Shown: one piece after another, positions 1-5,609 of the stretch | How the letters are laid out: the number at the start of each line of letters is the position of its first letter | Position numbering within the stretch: the stretch's first letter is position 1 | Assembly (NCBI GenBank): GCA_022704925.1 | Contig: JAKJFK010000080.1 | Location: 1 to 7,526, forward strand | Length of the DNA stretch: 7,526 bases | Reading direction: 5' to 3' | Origin: a candidate division TA06 bacterium | GTDB lineage: Bacteria; Ratteibacteria; UBA8468; MWAK01 | Program-made: the position numbers and the translations under genes | The notes under the pieces: model-generated | The model's database searches: none | Seen by the model: the letters and a program-made list of their open reading frames with translations, nothing else | Told to the model about the DNA's origin: nothing

Positions 1-13
1 CCGTTCCCCTTAA

Positions 14-189
14 GCGGCGGCCTTCGGTGAGCGGCGTCGCGGAGTCTGGGTGCAAAACAAGCGGAACGAGGGAATGAGTATCCGGGGCGCGGCCCGCCTT
101 ACCAGGGCCGCGAACACGGAGAGCCCTCGTTCCCGAGTCGCGTAGCTTTTGCCCCGGACGCAGAGTGGCCGCGAACCGAAGGCCGCCGC
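14..189. repeat. Long interrupted inverted repeat (nested hairpin, MITE-like or 3' UTR structure)
   Basis: Almost all of this non-genic stretch pairs with itself. The outermost arms, 14-28 and 175-189, are a perfect 15-bp inverted repeat (left arm GCGGCGGCCTTCGGT). Inside them follow 31-35 with 168-172 (5 bp), 44-57 with 147-159 (13 pairs, one of them G-T, with T51 bulged), 63-72 with 124-133 (perfect 10 bp, GGAACGAGGG), 81-84 with 117-120 (4 bp), and 88-95 with 105-112 (perfect 8 bp, CGCGGCCC), closing on a 9-base loop at 96-104. In total about 55 base pairs are stacked in order around one centre. The outer arm ends one base past the stop codon of the minus-strand gene, so the element would form that transcript's 3' end. 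No transposase gene and no clear target-site duplication flank it. There is no long T-run after the outer stem on either strand, so it is not a classical intrinsic terminator, although the inner 63-133 hairpin is followed on the minus strand by a T-rich GCTTGTTTTG. The pairing is directly visible; its role as a mobile miniature element, RNA stabiliser or terminator is inferred. Confidence 0.8.
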
Positions 190-190
190 G

Positions 191-3100
191 TCACCATACC
201 ATGTGTCGGTTCGGATCGAAATCGAGCGCCGGTTTCCGATACAGGTTGCTCTCCTTGACCATCGGCCGGTTGGCGATATCCGGGACCGACGGTTCATAGC
301 CGGTCAGCCACTCCTCGACCATCCCGTAGCCGCCGATGGCCCCGATATCCGGAACAACCCGGCTGCGCACCCCCAGGTTGGTCAGAAGCGTGTTGTAGAT
401 CCGCAGCACCTTGCCCCGCTGCCAGGCGTTCTCGAACTGGCCGGGCTCCACCTGGAGGTAGACAATCCGACCCCGCCCGACCGGGATAACCCCGGCCACG
501 CCATTGGAAACCGGCTGGCCATCCACAGCCGTCACCTGCAGCAGTTCCAGCGGTCGCCGGAAGGAGAAGTCGCTGGGGCCCACGCCGGCAAAGAGCGGAT
601 CGGCCGGGACCTCCGGCTTCCAGAACTTCTTCTTCTCCAGCGTGACCTTCACCGGCAGCGATTGCACCGCCGCCGCATCCCGGAAGGTCGTCACCAGCGT
701 CCCGCCCCCCTGGAGAAACGGGCCGAGCGCGGCCGCCTGGCCGGGGGCCTCCGACAGGTCAAGGTAGGCCACCCGGCCGTTCCAGCCAGGCTGGTAATCA
801 ACGGCCAGTTCATCCAGCCGAATCTTCGCCCGCTCCCCGCCCGGGTGGGCCAGCGCCGCCCAGGCCCGGCCCGAGGGCTGCCGGTAATCCCGGATGATCC
901 GCTCCAGCAGGTGCGTCGCCACCGGGTCGACGCCAAACCGGTCAACCAGTTCCAGCTGGCAGAAGAGAATCCGCCCCTTGCCCTGGTAGAATTCCACCAG
1001 CGGCGTGTAGAGCAGGTCAAATCCCTCGTCCATCAGAACCCGGAAGTTACCCAGCTGCGGCTTCTCGAAGGTGAAGGTGGCCACGATCCCCTTGTTGGAC
1101 CAGTGCCAGAAGCGGCGCTGGCCAAAGGAGTTGTTCTGGCCGTACTTGTAGGAGTTGTCGGGCTCGGTGCTCTCGTGCAGGGGCGGGTAGGCCGGCAGCG
1201 ACCGGCTGGCTCCCCGCCAGTCGTAGAAGTCCTCGTTGACCAGGTCGGCCAGCAGCGCCGAGGCGCCGTTCCGGATGAAGGCCCGGCGGTCCTTGAAGCT
1301 CTCCACGCTCAGGCCGGCCACCTGCCGGTTGGACTGCTCCAGGATCACCACGTTCAACCCCTCCGCCACCGCCTGGCCGATCGGCAGGCTCTCCTTGAAG
1401 AGCCTGGCCGCCTCCGGGTAACTGTTGCGGCCGATGACCAGCAGCGGGTAACCGGCCAGGGAACTCCGGCCGCCCGCTTCCGCCGTCTTCTCGCTGAAAA
1501 GCTGGTAGGGCACGCCCAGCTTCTCCAGGGCCGCCGCCGTCTCGCCCCGGCTGTCGATCAGGGCCACCCGGCCGCCGGCCGCGGCGGCCGCCGCCGGCCG
1601 CGGGAAGACCGTCAGGGCGAACCGATCGCTGACATCCAGTTTCCCGTCATCGCTCTTGAAGGCGGCCGAGATTTCGACACCGGTCTTGCCGGCCAGACCG
1701 GCGGTCTCGAAACGGAGCGGCTGAAAGTGCGTGCCACCGGCCGGAACCGTGACGTCGGCCGAGCCGGAGGCCAGCGTCCGGCCGCCGCCGGCCGCCTGCC
1801 AGCTGATCCGGCCGGAGACGGGGTGAAAATTGTCGTTGACGATGATGGCGCTCTTCTCGACCGTTTCGCCGGCGAAGTAATTGTGGTCCTTGCTCACGAA
1901 ATCAGCCGCCGGGCCGCCCAGGTAGAAGAGGAAAGGCAGATTGACCCGCTGCAGCGTTTCGCCGAACCGGCCCAGTTTGGATCCGTAATAGATCTCGCCG
2001 AGCTTGAAGGTGCCGTGGAAGAGGTAGCCGCTGATGCCGTAGGTGCGCCAGGAGCGCAGCACCCGGGTGTAGGCCAGGTCGTAAACGTCGTTCCGGATTT
2101 CGGCGTCGGAGTTGATCCAGGCCGAGATCTTCGCGGCCGGGTCGAGATGCGCGTCGATCATCGGCTCGGTCACCTTCGAGTAGCCGGTGTCCCCGAAGTA
2201 GCGGGCGTGCTGCTCCAGCAGGATGATCTCCTTGCTCCCCTTCTGCCAGAGAATGGCCTCGTGATGGATGGGAACCACCTGCATCTCGGTCGGCACCAGC
2301 GGATCCGGCCGGTTCTTGGCCCAGACCGTGAGCCACTCCTCGCTCTCCTGGATCGGCGTTCCGAAGCCCAGGGTGGTCATGATACCCCGGAAATCGCCGC
2401 CGGCCCCGAGCCGATAGTAGAAGGTCAGGCGGCCGGTCGGATCAATCCCGTCCAGGGCCCGGTTCTGCTGGTAGGCCCAGTTATCGCGCTGGATCTCCTC
2501 GGGCACGATGCCGCCGACCTGGGTCGGGTGGCCATGTTTGCCGTTGACGTAGCCGTTGCCCCACCATTGCCAGGCGATGATCGAGGGGTGGTTGCCGACC
2601 TGCTTCAGCAGGGTCTCCCACTCCTCCCGGGAGGTTTCCAGGTCATCCGGGTTGACGCCGGGGGCCATGTAGAAGACCATCCAGCCGGTCTCGTCGGCCG
2701 TCTGGAGGCTGTTGATGGCCGGGTAAACGGGCGAGAGGGTCCGGTCGGCATTCTGGCCGACCGCCTGCAGGCGTTCGATTTCATCCCTGGTGAATCCATA
2801 ACCGGCGAGATAATTATGCGACTTGCCCCGGATGGATAATTTCACCCCGTTGAGGTAGATATTTCCGTCGGCCACCCAGAGCTCCCGGTAGCCGAACGAT
2901 TCCGGGAAGGAGAGATCAACCGGCTGCCCGCCCTTGCCGATCTCCAGCACCAGCCGGTAGAGGTTCGGCGTCTCCGGGGACCAGGTCTTCAGGACGGCGG
3001 CCGGCAGGGTTACCGTCCGGACGCCCTGGAAATCCTTGGGCACCTTGAGAGAGACGCTGCCCAGCTCCACGGCCTGCTTCGGGTCGCGGTAATCCACCGC

Positions 3101-4534
3101 CCGGCCCGCAACGACCAGGTCCAGGGCGCTCCCGCCGGTATTCTCCACCGGCAGCTGCAGGTTGAGCGCCTGCTTCCGGAAGGAGGGGCAGATAAGCGGA
3201 TCGCCCAGGTAGAAGTCCTTCGTCTCCCGGGCCTCGATGCAGGGCGTCATTTCAAAGCCGGTCGGCGTCATCCCCGGCGCGAACGGCAGCCCGTTGAGCA
3301 GGGTGATCCGGTTCGGACGGTCCCAGAGCAGCTGCCGGGTGATCAGGAAGCGTTTTTCGCCGGAACGGGCCACCGAACCCAGGTGCTTCCCGTTCAGGTA
3401 GACCTCGGCCGGACCGCCCAGGCGGGGGAAAGTAAGGTAAAATTGGTAGTTCTTCAGCCGCGGCGGCAGGTTGATGTCCCGCTCCAGCCAGGCGGCCGGC
3501 AGCTTATTAAAGGTTTTGCCCTGCCAGCTGGCCACCGGTTTGCCGGTCTGGTCCAGGACCGCGTTGGCCGCCCGCCAGCTGCCCGGCGCCTTCACATAAA
3601 GCCACTCCGGACCGAAGAGGCCCGGGTTGACCAGCTCCTTATCCCGCACCTCCGGCACCGCCGGCTGGAAACGCCAGAGACCGTCCAGGTCGTATCGGAA
3701 CCGCTTGCCGTTCTCGGCCGCCGGCTGCAGCACCAGCCACCCGGCCGCCGCCGGCAACTCCGGACGGACCGACGGCAGCTGGCCGATCTCAAGCGGCAGC
3801 ACCGGATAGTCGCGCCGCCCCGGCTCCGCCAGGGAGAAGACCGCCTTGCCCTGCCGGTACACTCCGTAGGCATCCTTAACCTCGGCCGCGCTCAGCGGCC
3901 GGTCCAGAATCACCACCTCGTCGAGGGCCCCCGGCAGGCGGAAACCGAAGATCAGCTCCTTCGGCCGGTAGGGTTTCAGGTAATCGCCCTCGGCCAGGAG
4001 GGTCCCGTCCAGGTACTGCCAGCGCTTCCTGGCCGCGCCGTCCCAGCAGTAAACCAGCTGGTGCCACTGGCCGTCGGCAACCGCCTCGGTGCGCGGGTCG
4101 TTCAAACCCACCAGAACCAGGTCGTGCGCGGCGGCCTCCACCCGCTCCCCGGCCCCGACGCACCAGATCAGCGGGTAGTAAGAGTTGACGAAGAAGGGAC
4201 GGGTGATCCGCACCCAGAGGGAGATCGTGCCGGACTGGGAATCGTAGTTTTTCTCAACCGGGTAGGCGACTCCCGGATAACCGTTCTTCCAGGTGAAGCG
4301 GGCCCCCTGGCCGACCACGCCCTTCTCGTACTCGAAGATCGTCAGCGGCGCGCCCTTGCTGGTGAAGAAGTTGGTATAGACCCGGTCGCGGCCGAAACCG
4401 TCGGCCCGCTTCTCAAAACCCGCCTGGAAGAGGACCTGCGGCGGCGCCGACCAGGCGGTGTTGCAACTGAAGAGACCAAGGAGGGAAAGAAGCATCAGCA
4501 GGGATGGGCGCAGAAACCGTCTGGTCGCATTCAT
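191..4534 (-). CDS. Exported multidomain LamG / GH2-like protein with C-terminal amidotransferase-like modules
   Basis: A 1447-residue exported protein, probably acting on or binding a polysaccharide outside the cytoplasm. The N-terminus (MNATRRF, then a Leu-rich core at about 11-22) is a signal peptide. Cleavage could follow WSA at residue 30, or LFSC at 21-24 could serve as a lipobox. Residues 32-230 resemble a LamG/concanavalin A-like domain (GTISLWV, DGQWHQLVYCWD, ALDEVVILDRPLSAAEV). Residues about 279-430 look like a GH2 sugar-binding sandwich (AEVYLNGKHLG), about 440-548 a GH2 Ig-like domain, and 549-875 the GH2 TIM barrel (IYLNGVKLSIRG, ADETGWMVFYMAP, NHPSIIAW). The nucleophile candidate is E750 in LVPTEMQ. 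The acid/base motif, normally Asn-Glu, reads N660-G661. Residues 880-977 look like a beta-sandwich. An Ala-rich linker (981-986) leads to a flavodoxin/amidotransferase-like fold (988-1110), a Trp-rich block (WHWSNKG at 1143) and a second Rossmann-like module (about 1250-1395). The start at 4534 is chosen over an in-frame ATG at 4570 because AAGGAGG precedes it and the signal peptide follows directly. GH2 relatedness is solid; activity and substrate are unknown. Confidence 0.92.
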   Translation of the reverse strand: MNATRRFLRPSLLMLLSLLGLFSCNTAWSAPPQVLFQAGFEKRADGFGRDRVYTNFFTSKGAPLTIFEYEKGVVGQGARFTWKNGYPGVAYPVEKNYDSQSGTISLWVRITRPFFVNSYYPLIWCVGAGERVEAAAHDLVLVGLNDPRTEAVADGQWHQLVYCWDGAARKRWQYLDGTLLAEGDYLKPYRPKELIFGFRLPGALDEVVILDRPLSAAEVKDAYGVYRQGKAVFSLAEPGRRDYPVLPLEIGQLPSVRPELPAAAGWLVLQPAAENGKRFRYDLDGLWRFQPAVPEVRDKELVNPGLFGPEWLYVKAPGSWRAANAVLDQTGKPVASWQGKTFNKLPAAWLERDINLPPRLKNYQFYLTFPRLGGPAEVYLNGKHLGSVARSGEKRFLITRQLLWDRPNRITLLNGLPFAPGMTPTGFEMTPCIEARETKDFYLGDPLICPSFRKQALNLQLPVENTGGSALDLVVAGRAVDYRDPKQAVELGSVSLKVPKDFQGVRTVTLPAAVLKTWSPETPNLYRLVLEIGKGGQPVDLSFPESFGYRELWVADGNIYLNGVKLSIRGKSHNYLAGYGFTRDEIERLQAVGQNADRTLSPVYPAINSLQTADETGWMVFYMAPGVNPDDLETSREEWETLLKQVGNHPSIIAWQWWGNGYVNGKHGHPTQVGGIVPEEIQRDNWAYQQNRALDGIDPTGRLTFYYRLGAGGDFRGIMTTLGFGTPIQESEEWLTVWAKNRPDPLVPTEMQVVPIHHEAILWQKGSKEIILLEQHARYFGDTGYSKVTEPMIDAHLDPAAKISAWINSDAEIRNDVYDLAYTRVLRSWRTYGISGYLFHGTFKLGEIYYGSKLGRFGETLQRVNLPFLFYLGGPAADFVSKDHNYFAGETVEKSAIIVNDNFHPVSGRISWQAAGGGRTLASGSADVTVPAGGTHFQPLRFETAGLAGKTGVEISAAFKSDDGKLDVSDRFALTVFPRPAAAAAAGGRVALIDSRGETAAALEKLGVPYQLFSEKTAEAGGRSSLAGYPLLVIGRNSYPEAARLFKESLPIGQAVAEGLNVVILEQSNRQVAGLSVESFKDRRAFIRNGASALLADLVNEDFYDWRGASRSLPAYPPLHESTEPDNSYKYGQNNSFGQRRFWHWSNKGIVATFTFEKPQLGNFRVLMDEGFDLLYTPLVEFYQGKGRILFCQLELVDRFGVDPVATHLLERIIRDYRQPSGRAWAALAHPGGERAKIRLDELAVDYQPGWNGRVAYLDLSEAPGQAAALGPFLQGGGTLVTTFRDAAAVQSLPVKVTLEKKKFWKPEVPADPLFAGVGPSDFSFRRPLELLQVTAVDGQPVSNGVAGVIPVGRGRIVYLQVEPGQFENAWQRGKVLRIYNTLLTNLGVRSRVVPDIGAIGGYGMVEEWLTGYEPSVPDIANRPMVKESNLYRKPALDFDPNRHMVW

Positions 4535-4538
4535 CGGG

Positions 4539-4545
4539 CCTCCTT
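4539..4545 (-). promoter_or_regulatory. Ribosome binding site of the exported GH2-like gene
   Basis: On the minus strand AAGGAGG lies 4 bases before the ATG at 4534-4532. It settles the start of the large gene: the in-frame ATG 36 bases further upstream (4570) would add 12 residues (MSNPILSAQGGP) ahead of the basic n-region of the signal peptide. Confidence 0.85.
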
Positions 4546-4594
4546 GAGCGGAAAGGATCGGATTGGACACCGGGTGCTGGCCTTCGGAAAATTT

Positions 4595-4623
4595 ATTTTA
4601 ACATTGCCGCCAGTAACTGTCTA
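4595..4623 (-). promoter_or_regulatory. Sigma-70-like promoter for the exported GH2-like gene
   Basis: On the minus strand the -35 box is TAGACA (4623-4618, one mismatch to TTGACA) and the -10 box is TAAAAT (4600-4595, one mismatch to TATAAT), with an ideal 17-bp spacer. Transcription would start near 4588, giving a leader of roughly 54 bases before the ATG at 4534. The spacer contains the short palindrome CAGTAACTG (4611-4619), which could be a binding site but could equally be chance. Confidence 0.7.
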
Positions 4624-4629
4624 CTCCCG

Positions 4630-4646
4630 GACAAGATATAGACAAG
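4630..4646. promoter_or_regulatory. Direct repeat GACAAG-N5-GACAAG upstream of the minus-strand promoter
   Basis: GACAAG occurs at 4630-4635 and again at 4641-4646, separated by ATATA, giving an 11-bp period close to one helical turn. The pair starts 7 bp upstream of the -35 box of the minus-strand promoter, where activators that bind direct repeats often sit (for example AraC-family or response regulators). The repeat is seen directly; the regulatory role is a guess, since six-base repeats also arise by chance. Confidence 0.3.
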
Positions 4647-4676
4647 CGTAAACATCTTCAACCTCCGGCCGCCTTT

Positions 4677-4706
4677 TTGATGACCGTATCGGCCATCAGA
4701 TATAAT
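4677..4706 (+). promoter_or_regulatory. Sigma-70-like promoter for the TIM-barrel / GH2 operon
   Basis: A perfect TATAAT -10 box lies at 4701-4706, preceded by TTGATG (4677-4682, four of six matching TTGACA) with an 18-bp spacer. Transcription would start near 4713, about 40 bases before the ATG at 4754. It diverges from the minus-strand promoter; the two -35 boxes are about 53 bp apart. It probably drives both plus-strand genes. Confidence 0.7.
4678..4698. promoter_or_regulatory. Candidate operator: interrupted 21-bp palindrome inside the plus-strand promoter
   Basis: TGATGACCG (4678-4686) and CGGCCATCA (4690-4698) form a dyad around TAT, with eight of ten positions pairing (mismatches at 4683/4693 and 4687/4689). 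It covers most of the -35 box and nearly the whole spacer up to the -10 box. A repressor dimer bound there would block RNA polymerase. No regulator gene is present in this window, so the binding protein is unknown and the operator role is inferred from symmetry and position. Confidence 0.45.
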
Positions 4707-4743
4707 GTAGGTTAAGTTTCCGGCCGGTTTCATTGAAAAAAAC

Positions 4744-4748
4744 GGAGG
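4744..4748 (+). promoter_or_regulatory. Ribosome binding site of the TIM-barrel gene
   Basis: GGAGG ends 5 bases before the ATG at 4754. An in-frame TTG at 4733 has no Shine-Dalgarno sequence in front of it and would read through this site, so the ATG is taken as the start. Confidence 0.8.
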
Positions 4749-4753
4749 GACCC

Positions 4754-5536
4754 ATGCGCAACGCTTCACAGGCCATCTGGCTCTGGAGCCATGTTGAGAA
4801 TCTGGATTGGAGCAAGTGGGGCCTGGACCGCACGAGCCGGATAACCCCGGCCGCCGCGGCCGAATTCCTGGGCATCGAGAATCTTCTGCTGGTCACCTAT
4901 GCAGACCAGCCGGCGCCGCCCTTCCGGGAGTACGCGGCCGGACTGGCCGGATTGAAACAGGTCGTCTGGTCGGCCCTGGGCGCCGCCAACTGCCGGCGCG
5001 GGTCTGATCTTTCAGCGGTGCTGGAACTGGTGCCGGAAATGAAGAACCTGACCGGCGTAATCCTGGACGATTTCTTCAATCGCCGTGACCGGGACGGCAA
5101 TCCCGGCACCTACACCCGCGCCGAACTCATGGAGATGCGGCGCCGGCTGGCGGCAACCGGCCGGCCGCTGGAACTCTGGGGCGTGCTCTACAATCACCAG
5201 CTGGAGCTGCCGGTGGCCGAGAAGATTTCCGCCTGGGACGCGGTAACCTTCTGGCACTGGACCGCCGAGGAGCTGGAGCGACTGGAAACCACCCTGCCCC
5301 GCTTCGAAAAACTGGCCGCCGGTCGACGCAAACTGCTCGGCCTCTACATGTACGATTTCGGCAACCGCCGGCCGCTGCCGTTATCCCTGATGGAAAGACA
5401 GTGCCGGATCGGGCGGGACCTCCTGGCCGCCGGCCGCATCGATGGGCTCATCTTCCTGTCCTCCATCCTCGGCGATCAAAATCTGGAAGCGGTTGAATTC
5501 ACCCGTGGGTTCGTGAAGGAAAATTTCCGGCCCTGA
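4754..5536 (+). CDS. Uncharacterised small TIM-barrel-like protein, possible carbohydrate enzyme
   Basis: A 260-residue protein without signal peptide or membrane segment, so probably cytoplasmic. I cannot assign a named family. Eight hydrophobic strand-like segments alternate with amphipathic stretches, as expected of a compact (beta/alpha)8 barrel: AIWLWSHV (7-14), NLLLVTY (43-49), QVVWSAL (69-75), GVILDDFF (101-108), LELWGVLYNHQ (139-149), DAVTFWHW (162-169), KLLGLYMYDFGN (193-204) and GLIFLSSIL (231-239). Polar and aromatic residues cluster at strand ends, where barrel active sites lie: H13, D105, D106, Y146, N147, H148, W167, H168, W169, Y200, D201. This arrangement resembles retaining or inverting glycosidase-like barrels, but no catalytic pair is identifiable with confidence. 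It lies 73 bp upstream of a GH2 gene and is probably co-transcribed with it, which supports a role in handling the same sugar. Similar uncharacterised proteins seem to occur near glycoside hydrolases in related bacteria; that is recollection, not a search result. It is very likely a real gene; its function is unknown. Confidence 0.88.
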   Translation: MRNASQAIWLWSHVENLDWSKWGLDRTSRITPAAAAEFLGIENLLLVTYADQPAPPFREYAAGLAGLKQVVWSALGAANCRRGSDLSAVLELVPEMKNLTGVILDDFFNRRDRDGNPGTYTRAELMEMRRRLAATGRPLELWGVLYNHQLELPVAEKISAWDAVTFWHWTAEELERLETTLPRFEKLAAGRRKLLGLYMYDFGNRRPLPLSLMERQCRIGRDLLAAGRIDGLIFLSSILGDQNLEAVEFTRGFVKENFRP

Positions 5537-5598
5537 AGAAAAACCGGCGTTTCCGCCCCGGAAAACCCTTGATCACCGGAACTTATTGGCCCAAATAC

Positions 5599-5604
5599 AA
5601 GGAG
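5599..5604 (+). promoter_or_regulatory. Ribosome binding site of the second GH2 gene
   Basis: AAGGAG lies 5 bases before the ATG at 5610 and fixes the start; an in-frame TTG at 5586 has no such site. The rest of the gap (5537-5609) shows only weak short hairpins (for example TTTCC/GGAAA around 5550-5564) with no following T-run on the plus strand, and no convincing promoter, so the two plus-strand genes are likely one operon. Confidence 0.8.
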
Positions 5605-5609
5605 CACGC

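Noticed and set aside
10-297. A 95-codon minus-strand open frame covering the inverted repeat and the gene end
   Set aside because: It overlaps the end of the large gene in another frame, its sequence is dictated by the palindrome, and it lacks a ribosome binding site.
1571-1603. Dense GCC/GGC tract that looks like a cruciform or GC repeat
   Set aside because: It encodes the Ala-rich interdomain linker (residues 981-986 and neighbours) in frame; the symmetry is a by-product of Ala and Gly codons.
149-2839. An 896-codon open frame on the plus strand, antisense to the exported GH2-like gene
   Set aside because: It mirrors codon bias of the opposite-strand gene in GC-rich DNA. Its product is low in recognisable motifs and rich in Arg, Pro, Gln, Val and Gly, it starts inside the inverted repeat, and it has no convincing ribosome binding site. 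The opposite frame carries LamG and GH2 motifs throughout.
3383-4651. A 422-codon plus-strand open frame antisense to the N-terminal part of the exported protein
   Set aside because: Same cause as the longer antisense frame; no recognisable domain, and it runs through the minus-strand promoter and signal peptide region.
5546-5565. Possible terminator between the two plus-strand genes
   Set aside because: Only short alternative stems form (GGCG/CGCC or TTTCC/GGAAA), and no T-run follows on the plus strand. The T-rich side lies on the minus strand, where no gene needs termination.
5569-5601. Possible separate promoter for the second GH2 gene (TTGATC as -35)
   Set aside because: At a proper spacing the -10 position reads CAAATA, a poor match, and the alternative TACAAG overlaps the ribosome binding site.
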